The notes under the pieces: generated by a model
Told to the model about the DNA's origin: nothing
The model's input: only the letters and a program-made list of their open reading frames with translations
Database searches by the model: none
Source of the DNA: Prosapia bicincta
Lineage: Eukaryota; Arthropoda; Insecta; Hemiptera; Cercopidae
Direction: 5' to 3'
NCBI GenBank assembly: GCA_036971475.1
Contig: JBAIZL010000007.1
Coordinates: 27,704,447-27,768,446, forward strand
Length of the DNA: 64,000 nucleotides
Shown: one piece after another, positions 12,871 to 26,002 of the stretch
Position numbering within the stretch: position 1 is the stretch's first letter
Layout: every line of letters starts with the position of its first letter
Translations under genes and position numbers: made by a program

Positions 12871-14152
12871 GTCGATAAGGACCCATGAGAAATGTTTGAA
12901 ACAAATAAAAGGAAAAGGTCACACATTTGTATTTATTTTTCAGTTGAATATCTAGCAATATTGTTTGCACAAACAGTGCATAGATGGGGCAACCAATCAA
13001 TATCGCCTTGTGTGTAAGTCGCAACTTTAATAAGGGCAATAAAAGTAAATACTCATTGGTTATACGACTCAGCTATGGTGGTGATGGCGGTGTATTTGTG
13101 TTATCGCTAGGAAATATATAAAATCATAGTAAGAAGAAATAGCAATAATACTCTATAATTCGTAATGACAATAATGTACTCCAGCCTGTGGCCTGCAGAG
13201 TTCTTTTCTTAATTATTGACCGTCAATAAAAAAAACGTGTCAGTTGCCTTGGCATATATATTTGTCTCCCTTCTACAAAGACGATCAATTTGTCTTGAGT
13301 ATCGTAAAGTGAACATTTTCCTAGTTCTCCTGAATAGCTCGGAGAGGTTTAGTGAGCATCCGGAGTCGTACGAAGCAAAATCTGGCCTCCATTACCTTAC
13401 CCTCAGATTTATATAGAAAATATCCAGGTATCATTTGTAGACGAGTGGATTCTTTTGAGTATTTTAAAAATTGCTGAATTGTAAAACGGGGATAAGATAT
13501 GCATATACAAAGAGTGTGAGTTTTACGTGAATATTTACATAGTTTTTTCAATAAAAGCACGAGTAATTAAATTAATGTGTTTGTCTTCTTTGTACAATAA
13601 GTACCGTGGCCTGGTACTTTATAGGTAGTAATAAGTTAAAACTTAACCTTTTAGCTGTCTGTTTAGTATGCAATGATTCACGTCCAGCCCCTCCCCTAAA
13701 AACTTTCGTATGGCGCCCATACAAGAGAGAGTGGCACTAACCTCGTGTCACTGACCTATAGGAACAGTTAGGGTTGGTTGCTTATAAAGTTTAAGAGTTT
13801 TAGTCCACTTACACACCCAGACATTGCTTTCTATTACCTAGCCAATGCGAAGGCTGGATAAAGTGACGGGAATGAGTGTTTGCAGTAGTACAGTAACAGC
13901 ATCATACTTGGCAAGCTCGTAACTTCTTCAAGTCGCCTTTAAGTCCCTGGTTACTCGGGTTTTGTCGATCTGTGTCAATCCTACCAGGGGATCAAACTGG
14001 TCCAACGTGAACACACATGAAGAAACTAGAAATAATTGTCACGTAAGGTTAGGCTAATATTCACTCAATATAGAACACATCGTACACTTTTTCTGCCCAC
14101 TAGTAACGCCCTCCGTGAATATCAAGATGAGAACTGGCTTGTGGCAGTGAGT

Positions 14153-14164
14153 GGGGGGGGGGGG
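14153..14164. repeat. G homopolymer run
   Basis: An 11-12 base G run inside otherwise unremarkable sequence (13560-14580), which shows no gene. Confidence 0.8.
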
Positions 14165-14593
14165 CTGAGGGGCACTTGGGTAACCCTTCCGGGAATTCCT
14201 GCCTCTACCTGCTTACCAACCAACGGACCACTTGACATTACCTTTTCTAAAGCAACAAAAATATTATTGGAATATTTTGACCATCGGACCGGTTCGGTAC
14301 CACCCTGTTCCTCCAGGAAATAATATGTATATATCGTTTAGAGGCAGGTATGCGAGATATAATAGGAAGCTCGTTGCTAATAAGAAGAGCGATACAGTAA
14401 TACGCATTGATTTACTCCCAAAACCAACATTTACCAAGCGTCGTTGGTAAAACCTAGCATCTCCCAAACTCTAATGGTAAAATCCCTGAAATTCTATTTA
14501 TATACAAGCCCTACATTCAACACTCGTGTTGTTAAACCCTAAGATTTACTAGTATACTCGGCGGGTTTATATACGTCCATTGTTAGGTTAACC

Positions 14594-15602
14594 TAAGGTG
14601 ACCATCCGTCCCGCTGTCCCCAGATTTACTCGCGAGACGCTATTATGTCCCGCTTTATATAATATTATGTCCCGCTTTGGCAGGATAAAGATAAACAAAT
14701 AAACGTCCCGCTTTAAATATTATTTAATATTATATCCCAAAATAAAATGTTCTTGACTGACTCTTTCACAATATAAAAGCAACAAGGACATTGCATACAC
14801 TTAAACCTATTGTTTATTTGGTTCGTTGTAAATTATACCTGCATCGGGGAATTTTTGTAGTTTTGGATTGGCAATTCTGCTACTTAACTAATCTGTCATC
14901 GCGTAGCATAGGTTGAACGAGTGTTTACTAACATGAACAATATATGGACTGAAAATAAATCTCAATTGAACGTTCTAGCTTTAAGAGCAATGCTTATGCT
15001 GAAGTACAATGTTGGACTAACTTGTGATAAGTTTCAAGACAAAATAAAAGGAGAACAGCTCTCCTTAAAGACATACATTCATCAAAAAAGTATGCAAATG
15101 CGTAAACGTGTAGGCTAGTGGACATACTGTACTCTTGTTTTTATATTGAAATGTGTCGATATTGCATTGACAATTTAAACTTTACGAATTTGCCAATTAA
15201 CCTTTTTACAAGTCTGGTAAAAGATGTATCACAAACTTGTCTACTTAGTTTTCCAATTATTTTCTCCTCGCGATCGGACAGTACACTTCATTCAGTTGAT
15301 TTTACTGTGTAACTTACAATATTTTCAATTGTTAAATGTGTGTTTTTGTTTGTTTCATTATTAATAAATTAATTTAACTGGTGATCCTTAGTGTAATTGT
15401 GCTACTTTTATTACCTGAACAGTAAAGTTTTGCCTATGCTTATTTCTGTAAATTTAAGTGATAAAATAGATAACATAATGAGTTTAGGACGTTTAGTTGT
15501 GTCAATTTAGAAAATATCTTTCACACGGTATCGGGATGGGGGACCCCCTGACCTTCCTAATGTGTGTTCCGCTTTGAGGTCATTACAAATATGGTCACCT
15601 TA
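14594..15602 (+). mobile_element. hAT-type transposon, internally deleted (1,009 bp)
   Basis: Ends read TAAGGTGACCAT from both sides. The flanks are GGTTAACC at 14586-14593 and again at 15603-15610, an exact 8-bp target duplication that is itself palindromic, so the inverted repeat looks longer than it is. Inside on the + strand is a C-terminal transposase remnant (14921-15118). The element is a deletion derivative: most of the transposase is missing. Confidence 0.88.
14921..15118 (+). pseudogene. hAT transposase C-terminal fragment
   Basis: An open frame of 65 codons containing WTENKSQLNVLALRAMLMLK and then YNVGLTCDKFQDKIKGEQLS. This resembles the C-terminal tail of arthropod hAT transposases, where a Trp-x-Glu-x-(R/K) start and a final helix are common. 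Upstream catalytic (DDE) and zinc-finger parts are absent. It lies inside an element with hAT ends and an 8-bp duplication, which supports the assignment. Unlikely to be functional alone. Confidence 0.6.
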
Positions 15603-15690
15603 GGTTAACCGCCACCTGCGGACAGCAGCCCCAGCAAGTAGGCCGGAGATTATGGCGCCTGTTCCCCATGAAGTCATGCATGTCTGCATC

Positions 15691-18600
15691 TATATCAGTA
15701 GCCTTGGTATTCCTACGTGCAATCGTGTCTTGATAGTCCAGTGAGAATGATTGACAGAGGCTGTGCTATATCAGTAGACTTGGTATTCCTACGTGCAATC
15801 GTGTCTTGATAGTCCAGTGAGAATGATTGACAGAGGCTGTGCTATATCAGTAGCCTTGGTATTCCTACGTGCAATCGTGTCTTGATAGTCCAGTGAGAAT
15901 GATTGACAGAGGCTGTGCTATATCAGTAGACTTGGTATTCCTACGTGCAATCGTGTCTTGATAGTCCAGTGAGAATGATTGACAGAGGCTGTGCTATATC
16001 AGTAGCCTTGGTATTCCTACGTGCAATCGTGTCTTGATAGTCCAGTGAGAATGATTGACAGAGGCTGTGCTATATCAGTAGACTTGGTATTCCTACGTGC
16101 AATCGTGTCTTGATAGTCCAGTTAGAATTATTGACAGAGGCTGTGCTATATCAGTAGACTTGGTATTCCTACGTGCAATCGTGTCTTGATAGTCCAGTGA
16201 GAATTATTGACAGAGGCTGTGCTATATCAGTAGACTTGGTATTCCTACGTGCAATCGTGTCTTGATAGTCCAGTGAGAATGATTGACAGAGGCTGTGCTA
16301 TATCAGTAGCCTTGGTATTCCTACGTGCAATCGTGTCTTGATAGTCCAGTGAGAATGATTGACAGAGGCTGTGCTATATCAGTAGCCTTGGTATTCCTAC
16401 GTGCAATCGTGTCTTGATAGTCCAGTGAGAATGATTGACAGAGGCTGTGCTATATCAGTAGCCTTGGTATTCCTACGTGCAATCGTGTCTTGATAGTCCA
16501 GTGAGAATGATTGACAGAGGCTGTGCTATATCAGTAGCCTTGGTATTCCTACGTGCAATCGTGTCTTGATAGTCCAGTGAGAATGATTGACAGAGGCTGT
16601 GCTATATCAGTAGCCTTGGTATTCCTACGTGCAATCGTGTCTTGATAGTCCAGTGAGAATGATTGACAGAGGCTGTGCTATATCAGTAGCCTTGGTATTC
16701 CTACGTGCAATCGTGTCTTGATAGTCCAGTGAGAATGATTGACAGAGGCTGTGCTATATCAGTAGCCTTGGTATTCCTACGTGCAATCGTGTCTTGATAG
16801 TCCAGTGAGAATGATTGACAGAGGCTGTGCTATATCAGTAGCCTTGGTATTCCTACGTGCAATCGTGTCTTGATAGTCCAGTGAGAATGATTGACAGAGG
16901 CTGTGCTATATCAGTAGCCTTGGTATTCCTACGTGCAATCGTGTCTTGATAGTCCAGTGAGAATTATTGACAGAGGCTGTGCTATATCAGTAGCCTTGGT
17001 ATTCCTACGTGCAATCGTGTCTTGATAGTCCAGTGAGAATGATTGACAGAGGCTGTGCTATATCAGTAGCCTTGGTATTCCTACGTGCAATCGTGTCTTG
17101 ATAGTCCAGTGAGAATGATTGACAGAGGCTGTGCTATATCAGTAGCCTTGGTATTCCTACGTGCAATCGTGTCTTGATAGTCCAGTGAGAATGATTGACA
17201 GAGGCTGTGCTATATCAGTAGCCTTGGTATTCCTACGTGCAATCGTGTCTTGATAGTCCAGTGAGAATGATTGACAGAGGCTGTGCTATATCAGTAGCCT
17301 TGGTATTCCTACGTGCAATCGTGTCTTGATAGTCCAGTGAGAATGATTGACAGAGGCTGTGCTATATCAGTAGCCTTGGTATTCCTACGTGCAATCGTGT
17401 CTTGATAGTCCAGTGAGAATGATTGACAGAGGCTGTGCTATATCAGTAGACTTGGTATTCCTACGTGCAATCGTGTCTTGATAGTCCAGTGAGAATGATT
17501 GACAGAGGCTGTGCTATATCAGTAGCCTTGGTATTCCTACGTGCAATCGTGTCTTGATAGTCCAGTGAGAATGATTGACAGAGGCTGTGCTATATCAGTA
17601 GCCTTGGTATTCCTACGTGCAATCGTGTCTTGATAGTCCAGTGAGAATTATTGACAGAGGCTGTGCTATATCAGTAGCCTTGGTATTCCTACGTGCAATC
17701 GTGTCTTGATAGTCCAGTGAGAATGATTGACAGAGGCTGTGCTATATCAGTAGCCTTGGTACTCCTACGTGCAATCGTGTCTTGATAGTCCAGTGAGAAT
17801 GATTGACAGAGGCTGTGCTATATCAGTAGCCTTGGTATTCCTACGTGCAATCGTGTCTTGATAGTCCAGTGAGAATGATTGACAGAGGCTGTGCTATATC
17901 AGTAGCCTTGGTATTCCTACGTGCAATCGTGTCTTGATAGTCCAGTGAGAATGATTGACAGAGGCTGTGCTATATCAGTAGCCTTGGTATTCCTACGTGC
18001 AATCGTGTCTTGATAGTCCAGTGAGAATGATTGACAGAGGCTGTGCTATATCAGTAGCCTTGGTATTCCTACGTGCAATCGTGTCTTGATAGTCCAGTGA
18101 GAATGATTGACAGAGGCTGTGCTATATCAGTAGACTTGGTATTCCTACGTGCAATCGTGTCTTGATAGTCCAGTGAGAATGATTGACAGAGGCTGTGCTA
18201 TATCAGTAGCCTTGGTATTCCTACGTGCAATCGTGTCTTGATAGTCCAGTGAGAATGATTGACAGAGGCTGTGCTATATCAGTAGCCTTGGTATTCCTAC
18301 GTGCAATCGTGTCTTGATAGTCCAGTGAGAATGATTGACAGAGGCTGTGCTATATCAGTAGCCTTGGTATTCCTACGTGCAATCGTGTCTTGATAGTCCA
18401 GTGAGAATGATTGACAGAGGCTGTGCTATATCAGTAGACTTGGTATTCCTACGTGCAATCGTGTCTTGATAGTCCAGTGAGAATTATTGACAGAGGCTGT
18501 GCTATATCAGTAGCCTTGGTATTCCTACGTGCAATCGTGTCTTGATAGTCCAGTGAGAATGATTGACAGAGGCTGTGCTATATCAGTAGCCTTGGTATTC

Positions 18601-18965
18601 CTACGTGCAATCGTGTCTTGATAGTCCAGTGAGAATGATTGACAGAGGCTGTGCTATATCAGTAGACTTGGTATTCCTACGTGCAATCGTGTCTTGATAG
18701 TCCAGTGAGAATGATTGACAGAGGCTGTGCTATATCAGTAGACTTGGTATTCCTACGTGCAATCGTGTCTTGATAGTCCAGTGAGAATGATTGACAGAGG
18801 CTGTGCTATATCAGTAGCCTTGGTATTCCTACGTGCAATCGTGTCTTGATAGTCCAGTGAGAATGATTGACAGAGGCTGTGCTATATCAGTAGCCTTGGT
18901 ATTCCTACGTGCAATCGTGTCTTGATAGTCCAGTGAGAATTATTGACAGAGGCTGTGCTATATCA
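15691..18965. repeat. Satellite array, 76-bp monomer, about 43 copies
   Basis: Unit words include TCAGTAGCCTTGGTATTCCT and TTGACAGAGGCTGTGC, with exact 76-bp spacing (15691, 15767, 15843). Copies are almost identical; the main variants are GCCTTGG/GACTTGG and GAATGATT/GAATTATT. Such homogeneity implies recent amplification or frequent conversion. Confidence 0.98.
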
Positions 18966-18969
18966 TCAA

Positions 18970-19321
18970 GCTTCTGCGGCATCCTTGAACCGAAGCCACG
19001 CTTTAGAGATCGGTGACGGCCAATTTTGCTCAAGTCTTATATGCTCAAAGTTATTAAAGGCAATTGGCTTTAAATATGGAAGGCATTGTTGTAATTTAAT
19101 AATAATATTTTTTCTTTGCTTTTGGGTTTGTGTAACTACAGATATTTTTTCTGTATTTGTGTGTGTGTGTTTTGTTTTTTAACTGTTGACGATGTACGAA
19201 CACCTCCTGCAGGTATCAATATGTTACATAGATGTATCTTCGAGGCTACTTCTGTATACATTCATTTTTGTTGATGAAATATATGTGCATTAATAAAATA
19301 ATGTTTAATAATAATAATAAT

Positions 19322-19361
<40 letters not shown>

Positions 19362-20500
19362 GTGTGGCGTTGATTTTACAAAGTTATATTTAAAAGTATT
19401 CCATTTACTTAGGAATCGACTTTAAAGAACCCAGAACGGTTCAGGCCCTAGGTATTCCATAGGAATGCTGGAGTCATGTTCACACATCAATTCAATGTTT
19501 GTATGAAATTTGTTACAAAACTTTCCAGTTTAAAATAATTATTTAGTCGATGTAAGATTAAAAAGAAATTTCATAACCCTTCTGGTTTGCTCAATCATTA
19601 CCGCCAATGACGTGATCTCAACAGTGAAACAATGATTTTAAACAATTGTTTATTTGTTTTTTAAAGTGAACATTTATTATCGGGCATCACTGTTTTTTAC
19701 AAACGAGGTATCTTCTCAACCGTCAGGCCACTCTCATATTTTAGCTCAAATTAAGAGATAACACATGATTTCATACAACAGCTGATTTTATGTTATAGGT
19801 TATGTTGTAACACGTAGGTTATGTTTCCTTATCCTGCATTATTATATTTAAATATTATTAAATATTTGAATCAGTCAATATATATTGCGATAAACCTTAT
19901 TATAGTTAACTGATATAATTATAATGAGTTATAGATTTTAGTTCTAGAATTTCTTCAGACGTATCCGACATTTTTTAAGAACTGATAATTCATTAAATAC
20001 AATTTGTGTTCAGTAAATTTTTCAACTCCTAATAAAGTTTTTATACTATCTACATTCTTATATTTCATTTATTTTACGTTACATGGTTAAAATCAGTTGA
20101 TAAATATATTAATTTATATTTTGATAAATGTTACCAAAATGTAATCAGTATATTTTTACTTATAATAATATAACTTAAAAAGGTTTTCCAATAACTACAT
20201 TCTTTTGTTTTATTTGTTGTAGCGTAAGTTAAAATGTTATAATTAAATAATATAATCAGATAATAAATATATTAATTTATGTTTCCATATATTTTACTAT
20301 ACCTAATTTACTAGAACGATAATGAGTTATATAATTTTATACCAGTTTTTAAAATTAAATCTTTTTCAAGTGCGTGTTACATTTTTAAAGAACTTATTCC
20401 ATTTGGACTCGTAAAAGAGAATTCTTAATTAGTAAACTTTTCAATATTTTAGTTTTGAACTAAACTCTTTTAATAATAACTACAGTAACTAGAATTGTTT
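18970..20500. other. AT-rich stretch with TAA/TA microsatellite
   Basis: Contains (TAA)n then (TA)n at about 19308-19360. The part around 19700-19830 (CAGCTG, TTATAGGTTATG) is related to the dispersed repeat at 25010-25490 and 45690-46090. No gene recognised. Confidence 0.6.
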
Positions 20501-20508
20501 GTCGTGCC

Positions 20509-20546
20509 CTGAAAATGGTTACTTGGTAACCGAAATGTGCATCAGG
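20509..20546 (+). other. Hammerhead-like hairpin motif
   Basis: CTGAAAA, a perfect stem GGTTAC-TTG-GTAACC, then GAAAT, closed by an outer CCTGA...TCAGG pairing. The order (CTGANNA, stem-loop, GAAA) is that of a hammerhead core, but the core Gly position is A here, so it is probably inactive. Confidence 0.35.
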
Positions 20547-21129
20547 TTAGAATAAAAATATTCAGGTTAGAGGTATTTTAGTATTTATTACAGAGTACCT
20601 GTTGAAATATAACAAACCATGAGTATAAAATTCTTGTACCTCAAAGTATATACTGTAGTAGTGATTTTTATTTGTTAGCTTAAGGGAATCTCCCTCAAGT
20701 AGTCAGTTTATCACCACCGCTTTACGGCCCGGTAAGAATTTGTTTTCTGTATTTTATTGAAAAAAGGAAAATTTCTACATTTCTAATCTTAAAGTAGGTA
20801 TTGTAGGGTTCGACGTTATTTTAATTGTTTTGAAGATTAAGGACGCCATCGTATAGATCAATTAAGCTTATAACATGTTGCTCGGAGTGGCAGGCGGCGA
20901 CTATACATCTGCTTAGATATGCGTGGGGCATTTACCCACTTCGGGGCATTCAAAGTTGTATGTATAACGCCACGCCCCCTTGAGATGATTCCTCACTAAC
21001 AATATAAACCTACTTAAGAATTAAATGAAGAAGCAAATCACCGAAAGAGGGTTACGGGCTACTGTAACTGCATTGCTACAATGTATACTTATTGCAAGAG
21101 GCACAGACTTATTGGGTTACTATCGACCC

Positions 21130-23940
21130 AGTTTAGACATTTGCAACAAAACAGGAAAACTGGACAATCGCACGGGGCTTGAACGTTACTTGAATAAATC
21201 AAGTATTATTAGATATTCGTCCGACTTCATTAAAAGCTTTCTAGAGCGTTTCGGAACGTGCGTCTATCATCAGGAAGACATTTGCAACAAAGCAGGAAAA
21301 CTGGACAATCGCACGGGGCTTGAACGTTACTTGAATAAATCAAGTATTATTAGATATTCGTCCGACTTCGTTAAAACTTTCTAGCGCGTTTCGGAACGTG
21401 CGTCTATCATCAGGAAGACATTTGCAACAAAGCAGGAAAACTGGACAATCGCACGGGGCTTGAACGTTACTTGAATAAATCAAGTATTATTAGATATTCG
21501 TCCGACTTCGTTAAAACTTTCTAGCGCGTTTCGGAACGTGCGTCTATCATCAGGAAGACATTTGCAACAAAGCAGGAAAACTGGACAATCGCACGGGGCT
21601 TGAACGTTACTTGAATAAATCAAGTATTATTAGATATTCGTCCGACTTCGTTAAAAGCTTTCTAGAGCGTTTCGGAACGTGCGTCTATCATCAGGAAGAC
21701 ATTTGCAACAAAACAGGAAAACTGGACAATCGCACGGGGCTTGAACGTTACTTGAATAAATCAAGTATTATTAGATATTCGTCCGACTTCGTTAAAAGCT
21801 TTCTAGAGCGTTTCGGAACGTGCGTCTATCATCAGGAAGACAATTGCAACAAAACAGGAAAACTGGACAATCGCACGGGGCTTGAACGTTACTTGAATAA
21901 ATCAAGTATTATTAGATATTCGTCCGACTTCGTTAAAACTTTCTAGCGCGTTTCGGAACGTGCGTCTATCATCAGGAAGACATTTGCAACAAAGCAGGAA
22001 AACTGGACAATCGCACGGGGCTTGAACGTTACTTGAATAAATCAAGTATTATTAGATATTCGTCCGACTTCGTTAAAACTTTCTAGCGCGTTTCGGAACG
22101 TGCGTCTATCATCAGGAAGACATTTGCAACAAAGCAGGAAAACTGGACAATCGCACGGGGCTTGAACGTTACTTGAATAAATCAAGTATTATTAGATATT
22201 CGTCCGACTTCGTTAAAACTTTCTAGCGCGTTTCGGAACGTGCGTCTATCATCAGGAAGACATTTGCAACAAAACAGGAAAACTGGACAATCGCAAGGGG
22301 CTTGAACGTTACTTGAATAAATCAAGTATTATGAGATATCCGTCCGACTTCATTAAAAGCTTTCTAGCGCGTTTCGGAACGTGCGTCTATCATCAGGAAG
22401 ACATTTGCAACAAAACAGGAAAACTGGACAATCGCACGGGGCTTGAACGTTACTTGAATAAATCAAGTATTATTAGATATTCGTCCGACTTCATTAAAAG
22501 CTTTCTAGCGCGTTTCGGAACGTGCGTCTATCATCAGGAAATTCATTTGCAACAAAACTGGATAACTGTACCATCACACAGGCGTTTTGACGTTCCTGGA
22601 GTAAATTAAGTACTATAAGATATACATCCAATTTCGTTAAAACCTTTCTGGCGCGTTTCGGATCCTACGCCTATCTTCAGGAAGATATTTGCAACAAAAC
22701 TTAATAGCTAAACAATCAAACAGGCGTTTGTACTTTATTTGAGAAAATAAATAATATAAGATATCCATCCAACTTCGTCATAATCTTTCTTGCGCGTTTC
22801 GGAATCTGCGTCTATCATCAGGAAGACATTTGATACAAAAGGAAAACTAGACAATCGCACGGGTGTTTGGACGTGATTTGAGTAAATTAAGTACTATAAA
22901 ATTTCCATACGATTTTGTTTAAAGTTTTCTGACGCGTCTCGGAATCCGAGTATCATCGGAAAGATATTTGCAACAAAACTGGATAACTGGACAATCACAT
23001 AGGCGTTTGGATGTCATTAGAGTAAATTAAGTACTATAAGATATCCATCCAATTTCGTTAAAACCTTTCTGGCGCGTTTCGGAACCTTCACTCATCATCG
23101 GGAAGACATTTGCAATAAAACTGGGAAACGACTATCGCACGGGTGCTTGGAAGTTTCTTGAGCAAATTAAATATTATAAAATTTCCATCCGACTTCGTTA
23201 AAAGCTTTCTGACGCCTTTCGGAACCTGCGTCTATCATCAGGAAGATATTTGCAACCAAAACTGGATAACTGTACCATCACACAGGCGTTTTGACGTTCC
23301 TGGAGTAAATCAAATATCATAAGATATCCGTCTGATTTCGTTTAAAGCTTTCTGACGCGTTTCGGAACCTGCGCCTATCATCAGGAAGACAGTTACAACA
23401 AAATTGGAAAACTGGACAATGTCATGAGCGTTTGGACGTTACTTGAGTAAATTAAATAGTATAAGATATTCATATGAATTCGTAAAATCTTTCTGGCGTT
23501 GGGAATCCGCGTCTATCATCAGGAATTCATTTGCAAACAACAAAGGAAAACTGGGCAATCGCACGGGGGCTTCGGTGGTACTTGAGTAAATTAAATACTA
23601 TAAAATATCCATCCAATTTCGTTAAAAGCTTTCTGACGCGTTTCGGAATCTGCGTCTATCATCAGGAAGACATTTACAACAAAACTGTATAACTGTACAA
23701 TCGCACGGTGGCTTGGACGTTTCTTGACTAAATTAAAAACTAAAAGATATTCATCCGACTTCGTTAAATACTTTCTGACGCGTTTCGGAACCTGCGTCTA
23801 TCATCAGGAAGGCATTTACAACAAAACTGTACAATCACTCGGGGGCTTTGACGCTACTTAAAAATTATAAGATATTTGTTCGACTTCGTTAAAGGCTTTC
23901 TGAACCGCGTTTCGGAACCTGCGTCCATCATCAGGAAGAG
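21130..23940. repeat. Satellite array, 140/141-bp monomer, about 20 copies, decaying rightward
   Basis: The unit includes GACAATCGCACGGGGCTTGA and CGTTTCGGAACGTGCGTCTA followed by TCATCAGGAAGACATTTGCA. TTGCAAC recurs at 21141, 21282, 21422 and 21562. The first eight or so copies are nearly identical; from about 22550 copies diverge strongly. Copies of 141 bp keep one reading frame (47 residues per copy) while 140-bp copies break it, so the open frames at 21025-21384, 21611-21946 and 22313-22609 are probably not genes. On the minus strand each copy carries CTGATGA...GAAAC. Confidence 0.96.
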
Positions 23941-23944
23941 ATTA

Positions 23945-25005
23945 GCTTAATTTTGTTAATAACATTTAGCATATTTTATTAGTTATGTTTTCAAATTTTA
24001 TATTATGTTTATCTATTTGGAACATTAAATAATGCCCTAAGTAAGTGAAGGTAATAGCTTAGGTTTTCATCTTTGTTGCGCTGGTGGTATATCTAAGTCC
24101 ATGTGAAAGCGGCGTGGTAATCATGTGTTGATTTCATAACATGAATTGGGTGGAAAATTATCTTTTTGTATGTTTCTTATGGCAAATGTTCGAGTTATTA
24201 TATATCTGTTAGTAATATTCCGAGCAACTTTTATGTTTTGCTTTACTTGTTCGTAGCGTTGATATGTTGACGTTAAATTGTTGGCAACACTGACAATAGT
24301 GTAACACACGACAGGCACCGCCTGTATCTCTAGTGATGAATTACCAAAATAAACCTCTGAAAAATGTTTGTTTACATATTACCACAGGTCGGTCCAATTA
24401 ACTCCAGCCGGTTTCGAGATATTGGATCTGTGCCGGACGGTTTAAGTAAATCTGATCTGAACGGTCTATACACGTCGGCGAATGTTATCAGTTTGGTTAA
24501 TAGAGCACATTGGGCTAACACGAGCTTCATTGCTTGCGCGTCGCCACCGTTGCTATGGCAACATTGCCCTTCCCTCCTCTCGCTTACACACTAACGAACT
24601 AACCTTTATAATTTTATTCTCTTGTTTATTGGAGTCGGTTTGATCACCGAACAATACATTGTTAACCCACTCTCCTTTAACGGTTTTAAGAACCTATGTA
24701 GCGATCTAATTTTCTTTAAAACTACACCACACAAACACAGTATTCACTAAAATTAGAGTTGGAAAGGGGCAATATTTATTAGCCGTCATTGATGATGCCC
24801 AGTTAATCCTGCACCCTCTAATCTTTCACCCTTATATTTTCGAATTAGAAACAAAGTTTGTGTTACCTTAATTGAAACATTAACAATAAATACTATATTT
24901 TGGGAACTTATTTGTTTGAAATTATATCTCTGGATTCAAAGCTACAAACCAGAAACACAATGTTGTAAGCAATCAGATATATCTTAATTTTGTCCTTACT
25001 TTATA
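23945..25005. other. Mostly AT-rich stretch with a short GC-richer block
   Basis: No gene recognised. The block 24400-24600 holds the X-box palindrome and a 76-codon open frame without known motifs. Confidence 0.5.
24549..24562. promoter_or_regulatory. RFX-type X-box palindrome
   Basis: GTTGCTATGGCAAC is a near-perfect inverted repeat matching the X-box half sites (GTTGC / GGCAAC) bound by RFX factors. It lies in a short GC-richer block (about 24400-24600). No gene start is recognised beside it, so function is unproven. Confidence 0.4.
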
Positions 25006-25009
25006 GGAT

Positions 25010-25490
25010 GTGAGTAAGAAATTCAAATGTTAACCTAGATCGTTTACCAAATATCCCTTGTATGAAATCAGTTAAGCAGAAACTAGTAATTTAAACAAAA
25101 CATTTTCAAAGTCAATTCCTACTTAGGTCAACAAAGAAAAATATAATTTTAGTTACGTTTTATTAAATAATTACAATTATTATAAATGTCACATAACCTA
25201 TGCGTTAAAACAGCTGTTGTGCCACATAACCTATAACAAAATCAGCTGTTTCATGAAATCACGTTATCACTTATTTTAAGCCGAATGGGATGAAATAACT
25301 ATATTGCATACTTTGCCCCTTCTGTTTACTCTTTCCTCCCATATAAAACTAAAATTAAATTTAATTAAGGAAATAATATATGAAAGAACTGTATTAACAT
25401 TACTTATTATCCACAAGTTTCAAAAAAAAATATATTTTAACTTGAGTGGATGAATAAAATGATAATTAACGACTGAAAATTTGAATCTAT
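25010..25490 (-). repeat. Dispersed repeat, copy A (inverse of 45690-46090)
   Basis: Read on the minus strand it matches 45690-46090: shared words include the complements of CATCCACTCAAGTTCAAATA-like sequence, TTCATCCCATTTGG and GACCTAAGTAGGTATAAAC. Unclassified interspersed repeat with no coding capacity seen. Confidence 0.65.
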
Positions 25491-26002
25491 AGGCCTATAT
25501 ATAAAAGAGTGTGAACTAATAGTAGGGATTCAAAAATCAATAGAGATTACAGAAGTATTTCACTTATGTAAAAATTTACTATTTACTTTTAAACATTACA
25601 AAATTTAGGTATTCAGTTTGTTAGTACTATAGTGTTGTTATGAATTCATAGAAAGTATCTTGAAGTCTCCATCCATGCTCCATTTAGTAAACAATAAAAC
25701 TGCATTTTTAGGCTTTTAACATCCTTGTTTACTTTCTAAACACACTATTATAAAAATAAATCTTCCAAGGATAAATCCTAAAGATGGATTACTAAATTTT
25801 ATATAAATATCATATTTAATGTATTTATGTATTTAGTTAAAAATATTTTTATATTTTCAATCAACTTCAAATTGGATTTACATAAGACCCATTCCGGATC
25901 TAAATAACAGCTTTAAAGCTAGAGTTGGGGTCCATAAAACCATCAGAACAACATAACAGTATAATGAATAATAATTAAAAAAATTATGAATATGCATGGA
26001 AA

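Noticed and set aside
12575..13039. 154-codon minus-strand open frame
   Set aside because: No recognisable motif, low-complexity stretches, and it spans a GC-rich island where stops are rare by chance.
21025..22609. Repeat protein with 47-residue units
   Set aside because: Only 141-bp copies keep the frame, 140-bp copies end it at once, and later copies drift without codon conservation.
24364..24594. 76-codon + strand open frame
   Set aside because: No recognised motif; lies in a GC-richer block and is probably chance.
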